10,687 nucleotides of DNA from Gammaproteobacteria bacterium (GTDB taxonomy: Bacteria > Pseudomonadota > Gammaproteobacteria > UBA6429 > Thiohalophilaceae), in contig QILH01000013.1 of NCBI GenBank assembly GCA_003233255.1, positions 1-10,687 on the forward strand, written 5' to 3'. Position numbers and translations under genes: made by a program. The stretch's first letter is position 1. Every line of letters begins with the position of its first letter. Below, in pieces: positions 1 through 6,634 of the stretch. The notes beneath the pieces were generated by a model, which was not told where the DNA came from, did not search any database, and worked only from the letters and a program-made list of their open reading frames with translations.

Positions 1-439
1 CGTTTTCTTTTACCGCCTGGGTTAGCAGGGCATTGATTAAACGAATAATCGGCGCATCGTCTTCGGCTTCTAATAAATCTTCAGGCTCGCCCAGTTCCTG
101 TGCGATGCTGGTCAGATCAAATTCATCGCCCAGGCCTTCCATCATCTCTACCGCTTCATCGGTTGATGAGGATTCGTATTTTTCCTGCAGCAATTTGTCA
201 AACACATCCGCATCGACCGTGGTCAGCTTTAAATTACGCTTAAAGTGTCGACGCAATTCAAGTAAGGGCGTGTTGTCGGCATCGCGACGCAGGGTGACTT
301 CGACCGCCACCGGGGTAATATCCGAGACGAGCACGCCATGACGTTTCGCATAGGTATAAGGTAACTTTCGAGAACCGGGTGATGCGGTCTCTACATCAAG
401 CGAGACCCGTTGAGTCTCATTGAGCAGCTCGTCCTGCAT
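1..439 (-). CDS. gspE: T2SS ATPase GspE, N-terminal part (cut by window edge)
   Basis: Cytoplasmic hexameric ATPase that powers type II secretion; it docks on GspL and GspF at the inner membrane. The reading frame is open from 439 to the window edge, giving 146 codons of the N-terminal domains. Visible landmarks are LPYTYAKRHGVLV near residue 25 (typical of the GspE N1 region), DLTSIAQELGEPEDLLEAED (about 109-128), and DDAPIIRLINALLTQAVKEN at the cut, which in this family directly precedes the ASDIH start of the catalytic half. The Walker motifs lie outside the window. I chose ATG 439-437 because an AGAAGGCGAAGAAG purine stretch lies just upstream. The tempting ATG at 420, in an ATGA overlap with the gspD stop, is in another frame and hits a stop after nine codons. 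The gene overlaps the end of gspD by 23 nt, so translational coupling is likely. Identity is firm from sequence; function is from family knowledge. Confidence 0.93.
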   Translation of the reverse strand, partial: MQDELLNETQRVSLDVETASPGSRKLPYTYAKRHGVLVSDITPVAVEVTLRRDADNTPLLELRRHFKRNLKLTTVDADVFDKLLQEKYESSSTDEAVEMMEGLGDEFDLTSIAQELGEPEDLLEAEDDAPIIRLINALLTQAVKEN

Positions 440-2585
440 CTTCTTCGCCTTCTGCGCTTTCGTCGCTGAGTAAATTGGGTGGGAGTTCTATAGTATCAGA
501 TGACGAGTCCAATGAATCAGAATCGTTTATTGCTGGTGGCGGTACGTCCAAACTCATTAATCCCCCAGCTATGCCGTCGGGCGTACTAAGCTCCAGGCGC
601 TGGGCCGAATCTTCATACGCTGGGGGCAAGCGTATAAAGTCCTCTATATCTTCCAGGATGGGCGTCTCATCATTATTCATCAAACGCAGGCCTTCTTCCT
701 TCATCAGCATTTGCTGTGCGCGAATATAATTATATTTCTCACTCGTCAACGCCATCGACATTTTATTGTCTTTCATAATGGTGGGATGAATGAATACCAT
801 CAAGTTGGTTTTAACCTTGGTCGTGCGTTGATAGCGGAATAACCAGCCCAGTATCGGTATATCGCCCAGACCCGGCACTTTTTGTTCGGTCTCAATTAAA
901 TCTTCCTGAATGAGCCCACCCAGAACCACGATTTGACCGTCATCGACCATCACCTTGGTGGTGATCGAACGTTTATTAGTAATGATATCCACGGCCGCCG
1001 TACTCGGGGCAATGGTCGAAACTTCCTGCACCACATCAAGCTTGATCGCATCGCCTTCATTGATCTGTGGCTTGATCCTTAAGGTTAAACCAATGTCAGA
1101 GCGTGAAACGGTATTAAACGGATTGGCCGGGTTGGCGCCACCGCCACCAGGCCCGGTAAAGCTACCAGTCACAAACGGTACGTTTTGGCCCACGATGATT
1201 TCAGCCTCTTCATTATCCAGCGTAACCAGACTCGGGGTTGATAATATATTTGTCTGCGAATCACCTGCCAACGCAGATAGCAGCGCGGCAATTTTATTGG
1301 TTCCGGTTAAATCACCAAAACCCACGTTAAAGCCAATCGGGTTGGGTGGGCTTTCCAGATTTGCATAGGCAGTAATCGGTGTGCCCAAACTAAAATTGAC
1401 CAGACCAACGGCATTGTTACCCGCACGTCCATCAACCGCCCACTGCACCCCAAGCTCTCGCGTTTTTTCATGTGAGACTTCCGCAATAACGGCCTCAACC
1501 AGGACCTGGGCACGGCGCACATCCAGTTTTGTGATCACGGACTTTAACTGACGAAATATCGCGGGCGGCGCGGAAATCACCAGCGCATTGGTATTTTCAT
1601 GCGCCTGGATAGAAATCGCCGATCGTTGAGAACCGGCCCCCGTCGCCCCTTTCTTTGTTTTGGAAACATTTTGACTTACTCCGGTTAATACCGGCACCAG
1701 GTCTTTGGCAACGGCATTGCGCAGATACACCACATGGGTATTGCCACCGATTTCAAGTGGCGTATCCAGATGCACAATCAAGGCCTTAATGTTTAATCGT
1801 GAAGATTTGCCACCGCTGATTAACAAACTGTTGGTTCGCTCATCGGCAATCACCTTCGGCTGATTAGCGGCTTTTTTAGGGTCGCCACGACCCAGTTGGC
1901 TCAGAATACGCACCAGCTCAGTCGCCGAAGCATGTTGTAACCGGATGACTTCGATCTCATCGCCGGACACCGTGTCGATACGTCGAATAATCCGGGTCAG
2001 GCGCGCGATATTGGCCGCCGAGTCCGATAGAATAATGACATTAGAAGAAGGCACCGCAGCAAGATGGCCACGTTGCGGAACCAGCGGTCTCAAAATAGGA
2101 ACCAATTGAGCGGCATTGACATATTTTACTTCGACGATGTGCGTCACCAGCTCATCCCCTTCAGCACCACCTGGCCCAATGGTAGAGCGAATCGCATCTT
2201 GCTTGGCATTGACATCGGGAACGATCTTGATGATATTTTTACCGGGAATCGCGGCAAAACCATGAACTTTTAACACCGACAAAAATACCTTATAAACCTG
2301 ATCGGCATTCATCGCACGCTGCTGAATGATCGTGACCTTGCCTTTTACGCGGGGATCAATAATAAAATTTTGCCCGGTTAACTTGGCCACCGCATCGATT
2401 ACGGTGCGAATATCCGCTTCAACAAAATTCAATTTAGTCGTGCTGGCTGCATTTGTATCGACCTCACCAGGCGCCGCGTAGACCGAGGTTACATTACCCG
2501 CGACCACCATCAGCACAACCCATAGCAGACCGACGGTCATAACACTCAATAACTTTGTATTAATGCTTAACATCCCTAACCACAT
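417..2585 (-). CDS. gspD: T2SS outer-membrane secretin GspD
   Basis: Forms the multimeric outer-membrane gate of the type II secretion system. From the chosen start the protein is 722 aa. It has a signal peptide (hydrophobic 12-29, likely cleavage after VYA near 37), an N0 domain (about 51-135, KLNFVEADIRTVIDAVAKLT), N1 (from about 148), N2 (from about 208) and N3 (from about 282). The secretin core runs from about 360 to 603, with a gate-type glycine segment (VPFVTGSFTGPGGGG) and the signature VPGLGDIPILGWLF. The frame extends to an ATG at 2636, but that start lies inside gspC and would put 17 extra residues before the signal peptide. ATG 2585 lies 7 nt after the gspC stop with a weak AGG upstream, so I prefer it; 2573 is also possible. 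The tail is odd: the last 86 residues contain 22 Asp/Glu and only 3 Arg, making the protein somewhat longer than the secretins I know of (roughly 650-690 aa). Confidence 0.95.
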   Translation of the reverse strand: MWLGMLSINTKLLSVMTVGLLWVVLMVVAGNVTSVYAAPGEVDTNAASTTKLNFVEADIRTVIDAVAKLTGQNFIIDPRVKGKVTIIQQRAMNADQVYKVFLSVLKVHGFAAIPGKNIIKIVPDVNAKQDAIRSTIGPGGAEGDELVTHIVEVKYVNAAQLVPILRPLVPQRGHLAAVPSSNVIILSDSAANIARLTRIIRRIDTVSGDEIEVIRLQHASATELVRILSQLGRGDPKKAANQPKVIADERTNSLLISGGKSSRLNIKALIVHLDTPLEIGGNTHVVYLRNAVAKDLVPVLTGVSQNVSKTKKGATGAGSQRSAISIQAHENTNALVISAPPAIFRQLKSVITKLDVRRAQVLVEAVIAEVSHEKTRELGVQWAVDGRAGNNAVGLVNFSLGTPITAYANLESPPNPIGFNVGFGDLTGTNKIAALLSALAGDSQTNILSTPSLVTLDNEEAEIIVGQNVPFVTGSFTGPGGGGANPANPFNTVSRSDIGLTLRIKPQINEGDAIKLDVVQEVSTIAPSTAAVDIITNKRSITTKVMVDDGQIVVLGGLIQEDLIETEQKVPGLGDIPILGWLFRYQRTTKVKTNLMVFIHPTIMKDNKMSMALTSEKYNYIRAQQMLMKEEGLRLMNNDETPILEDIEDFIRLPPAYEDSAQRLELSTPDGIAGGLMSLDVPPPAINDSDSLDSSSDTIELPPNLLSDESAEGEEDAGRAAQ

Positions 2586-2592
2586 CTTAAAC

Positions 2593-3531
2593 CTACATAT
2601 TAATATTGATATTTTCACGATGGCCATTGCGCTCAATGCCCAACGAGATATTCGACTGCGATTTCAATTCAGTAAACAATCCCTGCAAGACCGACGGATC
2701 ACTGACCTTTTGTCCATTAATCTCCAGAATCACATCACCCGGTCTTAAGCCTAATGCACGCATGGTCTGGCGATCCTTATGGGTAAACTTATAACCCTTG
2801 ATCTGCTTCGCATCATCAAACACCGGATTAATCTGCACCTCAGCCATAAATTCCGCCGGATTCTCGGTCAATTTCTTTTTTAAATCCTCTAACCGCTTGC
2901 CGGCCCGAATAGTACGCGTCCTGACGACTCCTGAACTGCGTGGCGCCGTTGCCCTTGGCTGGTTTCGACGACCCCGCGTTGAACGGATCGGGCCTTTACC
3001 TCTTGCGGCCTTGCCTTCGACCAGGGTCAGGGTCTCAAAATTTCCACTGCGCTCCAGGATCACTTTATCTGCAAAAATGTCATGCAGTATCACACCCGAA
3101 AAAATGGTTTCGTTCTTTTTGTAAACTTTTTCTTCGCCACGTGCATCGGCAATCATCGCCAATGCCTGTGCCGGTTCACTTGCTGCAAACACACCTCGTA
3201 GAGTCAACTTCAGTCCGGTCTTTGGCGCATCCAACGGCGCCTTTGTGACCGTTTTACGGTTCACTTCACCAAATAGATGCAGGTTCGCAACGGTGCGTAA
3301 GCGCGGTTGCGAGCTGCGCGAGATCGGCGTTGGACTCTGCTGAGACTGGCTGGCCACGATCTGCTCATCGGGCGCAAAAATAATCCAGGTTAAATCGGCC
3401 GTCGACTTCGCAACCAGCACCACCAGAATAAACGACACCCATGTGGGTGCTGCACGCCACCATTTCTTCAACGGCAGATTTGTGAAGAGCGACGCCCACT
3501 CCTGCGTGGCCTTTAATATCTGACCTTGCAT
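2593..3531 (-). CDS. gspC: T2SS inner-membrane protein GspC (HR + PDZ)
   Basis: Bitopic inner-membrane protein that links the assembly platform to the GspD secretin and takes part in substrate selection. The 312-aa product has a short cytoplasmic N-terminus, one membrane segment (about 31-51), and a homology-region domain (about 80-172, including LKLTLRGVFAASEPAQALAM) that in the family binds GspD N0. A strongly basic linker follows (174-220, 17 Lys/Arg), then a C-terminal PDZ domain (about 240-312) with the typical GLRPGDVILEINGQKV loop. Start ATG 3531 has a GGAAGGA Shine-Dalgarno about 7 nt upstream. It is the first gene of the leftward gspC-gspD-gspE set, divergent from the pilin genes, so its promoter should lie in 3532-3760. 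The PDZ-type C-terminus, rather than a coiled coil, places it with the common GspC class. Confidence 0.93.
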   Translation of the reverse strand: MQGQILKATQEWASLFTNLPLKKWWRAAPTWVSFILVVLVAKSTADLTWIIFAPDEQIVASQSQQSPTPISRSSQPRLRTVANLHLFGEVNRKTVTKAPLDAPKTGLKLTLRGVFAASEPAQALAMIADARGEEKVYKKNETIFSGVILHDIFADKVILERSGNFETLTLVEGKAARGKGPIRSTRGRRNQPRATAPRSSGVVRTRTIRAGKRLEDLKKKLTENPAEFMAEVQINPVFDDAKQIKGYKFTHKDRQTMRALGLRPGDVILEINGQKVSDPSVLQGLFTELKSQSNISLGIERNGHRENININM

Positions 3532-3972
3532 CGATATCCTTCCATTCTCGTGACTGGATCTCTTTTGGTCTAAAAAACCAATTGAGTTCCCTTTGTATGG
3601 CCAAAGAGCAACTCAACACCCCTTTTTTCATATAGTGCTTGACGGCACCAATATTTTTATATTACAAGTAGTTACTAAGTTTAGTTAATTTATTTCATTA
3701 AGTGAAGCGATTGTTTGAACATACGACCCATTTTGCACAGGGTTCGACAAAGTGACCAAAATTGTCAGTTTCAAACACTCCCTGCATCTATACGAATAAA
3801 ACTGACTAAAACTAAGCATATCGCAGACTGACTAGAATTTATACAAGTGTTTGATTTTATACCCATGTTATCGCCAACACGTGAAGGCCATCACATTAAC
3901 TGAATGAAAACCAAGGAAAATTTAGCTAGACTCCGATAAGAATAAAAGTAACGGCAGGACGCTGACCCAACA
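3532..3972. other. Divergent intergenic region, gspC side and pilin upstream region
   Basis: No convincing gene on either strand. The region is AT-rich and must hold the gspC promoter. The best minus-strand candidate I see is TTAACT (3688-3683) with an 18-nt spacer to TAATAT (3664-3659), which is weak. Further right, at the distance where activators of sigma-54 promoters usually bind, there is an inverted pair GACAA/TTGTC (3746-3750 and 3762-3766) and a direct repeat ACTGACTA (3801-3808 and 3827-3834, 26 nt apart). These are candidate upstream activator sites for the promoter at 3973, by position only. Confidence 0.4.
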
Positions 3973-3988
3973 TGGCATGCAAGCTGCA
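3973..3988 (+). promoter_or_regulatory. Sigma-54 (RpoN) -24/-12 promoter for the pilin gene
   Basis: The 16-mer TGGCATGCAAGCTGCA matches the consensus TGGCACRNNNNTTGCW at all but two defined positions. GG (3974-3975) and GC (3986-3987) are separated by exactly 10 nt, as required. The predicted start of transcription is near A3999. RpoN- and PilS/PilR-dependent pilA transcription is well established in Pseudomonas and relatives, so this is the expected promoter class. No PilS/PilR genes are in the window. The promoter lies about 270 nt before the pilin start codon, which implies a long 5' leader. Confidence 0.72.
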
Positions 3989-3998
3989 ACAAGGATTT

Positions 3999-4268
3999 AC
4001 GGAACCTCTGATTAAGGCCATCAAGTGGACGGATGGCCAGGCGGAAACCGGAACGGGAAAGTCAGATTTTTCGACTTTTACGTGATTTTCGGCGGCGAAA
4101 CCCGCTTTAGAGTCTTAAACAGAGGCTTCAGAACGGTTCTGGTGTTTATACCTTGCAAGTCGACTGTCCGTAGTGACAGAATCGTCGGTAAAGCAACGTA
4201 AGGGACTGACGGTATAACAGGAAATTTAGAACTTTAAGTTATTAACCCCAAAAATTTGGAGAGAACAG
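3999..4268 (+). promoter_or_regulatory. Long, structured 5' leader of the first pilin gene
   Basis: A region of about 270 nt between the predicted sigma-54 start point and the pilin ATG, rich in ordered inverted repeats. Domain 1 is closed by 4001-4015 pairing with 4115-4129 (CCTCTG/CAGAGG plus TTAA/TTAA, with two mismatches). It contains hairpins GGCCATC/GATGGCC (4016-4022/4032-4038), AAAGTC/GACTTT (4058-4063/4073-4078), and GCGG/CCGC or TTTCG/CGAAA near 4087-4105. A near-perfect palindrome CAGAACGGTTCTG follows (4129-4141). Domain 2 is closed by TTATACC/GGTATAA (4146-4152/4211-4217) and encloses CTGTC/GACAG (4164-4168/4175-4179). The ribosome site GGAGAG (4258-4263) sits in a small CCAA/TTGG inverted repeat. 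I do not recognise a known riboswitch; the c-di-GMP GEMM core motifs are absent. It could be a cis-acting RNA or a relic of a small mobile element. Confidence 0.45.
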
Positions 4269-4823
4269 ATGAAAGTATTTCACATGAAGATAGGAACAGG
4301 AAGAGGTTTTACCCTTATCGAGCTGATGATTGTAGTCGCGATTATTGGTATTCTGGCCGCGATCGCCATTCCGGCGTATAATGGTTATTTGCGTACCACG
4401 CGTATGACCAAGGTTACCGACCATGTTGATACCGCAGTACGTTGGCTTAAACAGGGCTTGAAAGCAGATGCGTCCCGTCGTTCAATGAACATTAACTACG
4501 ATAATGCAAACGTTATGGGTGGTCCTGTAGGCAGTCAAGAAATTGAGTTCCCAATTGCACTGGCTAATATGCTTAATGCGCTAAATGAGGATCCAGGCGG
4601 CAACGGTACTCCTCGTGCAACGGCCCCTGAACAAGGTTTAGCTGCATTCGCTGCTGCTCCTAATGCTCTAGCAGGCGTCGTTGGTATAGCCACAACCGGA
4701 GCAAATGGTGTAAATGCTAATGGTGATACTGTCTGGGCATCGGGTGACACTATTACTGTTACTCCGCCAGCGTACCTGGATCTTGCGATCAACCTTCCAC
4801 CACCTATTATTGTTCGATACTAA
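4269..4823 (+). CDS. Type IV prepilin, cysteine-free, probable major pilin
   Basis: Prepilin-like protein of 184 aa. It has a 13-residue basic leader ending in Gly, then FTLIELMIVVAIIGILAAIA, with cleavage expected between G13 and F14 and the conserved Glu at position 5 of the mature protein (E18). The hydrophobic helix runs to about residue 35. ATG 4269 has a good GGAGAG ribosome site 5 nt upstream; Met6 is a less likely start. The globular part is unusual: no cysteine anywhere, so the C-terminal disulfide loop of classical PilA is missing. It carries an Ala/Gly/Asn-rich stretch (about 110-160) and ends in a Pro-rich hydrophobic tail (NLPPPIIVRY). The strong promoter, dedicated leader and first position before a PilE-like pilin and TfpX suggest the major pilin, but a divergent minor pilin is possible. 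I leave out a symbol because pilA identity rests on context. Confidence 0.88.
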   Translation: MKVFHMKIGTGRGFTLIELMIVVAIIGILAAIAIPAYNGYLRTTRMTKVTDHVDTAVRWLKQGLKADASRRSMNINYDNANVMGGPVGSQEIEFPIALANMLNALNEDPGGNGTPRATAPEQGLAAFAAAPNALAGVVGIATTGANGVNANGDTVWASGDTITVTPPAYLDLAINLPPPIIVRY

Positions 4824-4850
4824 TTCTATCGATTATAAAGTATGTTAACC

Positions 4851-4881
4851 GGCAACCTCCATCAATTTGATGGAGGTTGCC
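4851..4881 (+). terminator. Perfect hairpin between the two pilin genes, terminator-like
   Basis: GGCAACCTCCATCAA (4851-4865) and its exact complement TTGATGGAGGTTGCC (4867-4881) form a long, stable stem 27 nt after the first pilin's stop codon. Only ATTT follows, so the T-tract expected for efficient intrinsic termination is poor. It may act as a partial terminator, or as a 3' RNA stabiliser that sets a high major-pilin to downstream ratio. The palindrome is certain; the role is inferred. Confidence 0.6.
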
Positions 4882-4911
4882 ATTTAACAAAATCCAAAAA
4901 GGTATACAACT

Positions 4912-5358
4912 ATGCGTATCAATATCCGTACTACTTTCTCCTCTAGTGGATTCACGCTGGTTGAATTGATGGTAACCGTGGCAATATTAGCTGTCATCGC
5001 GGGCATTGCCGTTCCATCTTATAATGGGTATATGAAAAGTGCTTATCTTTCTGAGTGCGCTAAAGAAGTTGGCGTTATTAAATTGGCTCAACAGGAATTC
5101 TTTTTAGACAACAACGCCTATTTTCCAAATCCTGCGGGCACCAGTAATGGTGTGGTTGCCATCGAGAACGACAGCACTGATATTTACATATCCAGTTACA
5201 CTGTACAGGGTAATCCTGCGACAACGGCTGCCAATATTGCAGTGGCTAATTGTACTTACATTGTTACTTCGACCGCTGCGCCTGCGCCTTCCTATACGGT
5301 AACGGCAATAGGGCAAAATCAATTAACGGCCGCAGATACATTTACACAGACAAATTAA
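4912..5358 (+). CDS. Type IV prepilin, PilE/PilA-like with disulfide pair
   Basis: Prepilin of 148 aa with a 13-residue leader ending in Gly, the class III signal GFTLVELMVTVAILAVIAGIA, conserved Glu at mature position 5 (E18), then VPSYNGYMKSAYLSECAKEVG, typical of PilE/PilA-type pilins. Two cysteines, C49 and C114, could form one disulfide. The C-terminal half (TYIVTSTAAPAPSYTVTAIG) resembles the beta-sheet of PilE-like pilins, but the usual C-terminal cysteine loop is absent. ATG 4912 is preceded by AAAGG about 9 nt upstream. It lies 88 bp after the first pilin, with the strong hairpin between them, and 98 bp before the TfpX-like gene, without a clear terminator. It could be the partner pilin of TfpX, a minor pilin, or an alternative major subunit. 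Confidence 0.87.
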   Translation: MRINIRTTFSSSGFTLVELMVTVAILAVIAGIAVPSYNGYMKSAYLSECAKEVGVIKLAQQEFFLDNNAYFPNPAGTSNGVVAIENDSTDIYISSYTVQGNPATTAANIAVANCTYIVTSTAAPAPSYTVTAIGQNQLTAADTFTQTN

Positions 5359-5456
5359 CGGTTATGATGTATTAAGTTTAAATACGGTATATGTATGTAA
5401 TCGCCACCGCATACGAACAACAACAGACCAATCATTAACAAGAACATTCCTAAAGC

Positions 5457-6296
5457 ATGCTCCAGGCTCTTTATTCAAAACTTAGCGACGTAAACTGGAA
5501 ATCCAAATTTAAGGCCTGTGCCGTCCATCTTGCAATTAGCCTGGTTATCTTTATTGTTCTGCTCTATCTGATTGTATTTGAATGGTATCCCTTCCCCTTT
5601 TATAGCACCGACGGCGGCATCCAGGGCATGCGTCTGGTGTTTTTCATCGATATGGTATTGGGCCCTACCCTCACCTTTGTGGTGTTTCGCATAGGCAAGG
5701 CCTCGTTAAAATTTGACCTTGCGGTAATAGCCATTATGCAATTCCTCGCTCTGGGATGGGGCGTCTGGACCATCTATCATGAGCACCCCGTTGCCGTTGT
5801 ATTTGCGGATGATCGATTTCACCCCATCCCCGCCTATTTGCTGCCGGAAGCCGGGATCACACTATCCGACTTAAAAAAATACGATTCTAAATTGCCGGCA
5901 AAGATTTTTGTGAAACTACCCGACGAAAATGACTCTAGTGCCCGTGCGAAATTATTTAAAGAATTATACCGAAATCGAAAACCACTTTTTCTTAGCGGAG
6001 AACGGTACCAAAAAATTAATGATCAAAATTTTCAGAAAATCCTGTCTAAATCTATCAATATCGATGACTACCTAAAGCAGGAATACATTAAAGATCAGAG
6101 CGCTGCCTGGTTAAACGTTTATACGCAATTCAAGGCAGAAAATACTCGTCCCGCATCAAAACTCGCCTATATTGCTTTCTACGCTCGACATGGCCGATTT
6201 ATTGTCGTGCTTGATCGAGATTCGCAGGAGTTTGTGGATGTACTGGATATCATACCACCACAAAGTACCCAGACTACTATCAAAGCTAACCCCTAA
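5457..6296 (+). CDS. TfpX/TfpZ-family type IV pilin accessory protein
   Basis: Inner-membrane protein of 279 aa with three predicted membrane helices (about 21-41, 58-78 and 86-107) and a hydrophilic C-terminal half (about 110-279). The segment between helices 1 and 2 (FEWYPFPFYSTDGGIQGMRL), the helix MVLGPTLTFVVF and the following HPVAVVFADDRF are what I recognise as the TfpX/TfpZ accessory family. In Pseudomonas aeruginosa, genes of this family lie directly after particular pilA alleles and are needed for normal pilin levels or assembly. The place right after two pilin genes fits. The ribosome site before ATG 5457 is poor (only purine-rich AACAAGAAC upstream), so translation may be weak. 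The precise subfamily (TfpX, TfpY or TfpZ) cannot be decided here. Confidence 0.85.
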   Translation: MLQALYSKLSDVNWKSKFKACAVHLAISLVIFIVLLYLIVFEWYPFPFYSTDGGIQGMRLVFFIDMVLGPTLTFVVFRIGKASLKFDLAVIAIMQFLALGWGVWTIYHEHPVAVVFADDRFHPIPAYLLPEAGITLSDLKKYDSKLPAKIFVKLPDENDSSARAKLFKELYRNRKPLFLSGERYQKINDQNFQKILSKSINIDDYLKQEYIKDQSAAWLNVYTQFKAENTRPASKLAYIAFYARHGRFIVVLDRDSQEFVDVLDIIPPQSTQTTIKANP

Positions 6297-6634
6297 TTCT
6301 AATAAGTAATATTGTGTATTGGACAAAAGAAAAACCCTTCCGAAAAATGATGCCATAATACATACTACTAAGGTGTTCAGTTAAATAACAATAAGTCTCA
6401 ATTTTTCTGAAAAATATTCTCTCTGTTTCATTCTCACCTTAGATAATTGTTAACAAATGTATCTATTCGGGCTTTCATCACATTCACACTAACTTTACGC
6501 GTGTTTTGTGCAGTATTTCACAATGAAATCCCCAACTGTTTACCTCCTTTGTGTTGACGCGTTTGATATGGTTTGCCCTGCACGATGTGTGTGGTCGTTA
6601 GAATCGAAATGATTCTTTTTTAAGGAGCAGGACA
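6297..6634. other. Intergenic region before the Cache-domain gene
   Basis: 338 bp, AT-rich, with no gene I can support. A TTGACG hexamer (6554-6559) looks like a -35 box, but no good -10 follows at the right distance. There is no clear T-tailed terminator behind the TfpX-like gene. The only notable structure is the hairpin that abuts the ribosome site of the next gene, listed separately. Confidence 0.5.
6600..6627 (+). promoter_or_regulatory. Short hairpin with T-run abutting the ribosome binding site
   Basis: AGAATC (6600-6605) pairs with GATTCT (6611-6616) across a 5-nt loop. It is followed by five T residues and then directly by AAGGAG (6622-6627), a strong ribosome site 7 nt before ATG 6635. 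The shape is that of a weak intrinsic terminator or attenuator placed just before translation start. The stem is only 6 bp and AT-rich, so it may have no effect. Confidence 0.35.

Noticed and set aside
33..341. Plus-strand open frame over gspE and similar frames opposite gspD, gspC and pilB
   Set aside because: Low-complexity or non-family translations antisense to clear genes; shadows without ribosome sites or recognisable domains.
418..420. ATG overlapping the gspD stop as the start of gspE
   Set aside because: That frame meets a TAG after nine codons; the true GspE frame is open upstream and starts at 439.
2583..2636. ATG at 2636 as the gspD start
   Set aside because: It lies within gspC and adds 17 residues before the signal peptide; ATG 2585 just after the gspC stop is better placed.
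3365..3631. Minus-strand 88-codon frame overlapping the gspC start
   Set aside because: Out of frame with gspC, overlaps its membrane segment coding region, and has no recognisable features.
4001..4129. c-di-GMP (GEMM) riboswitch or hammerhead ribozyme in the pilin leader
   Set aside because: The GEMM core words are missing. The CTGATTA...GAAA resemblance to a hammerhead lacks the essential G8 and correct spacing.
4141..4157. Second sigma-54 promoter at TGGTGTTTATACCTTGCA
   Set aside because: GG and GC are 12 nt apart rather than the required 10.
6570..6585. Sigma-54 promoter before the Cache-domain gene (TGGTTTGCCCTGCA)
   Set aside because: GG and GC are only 8 nt apart.
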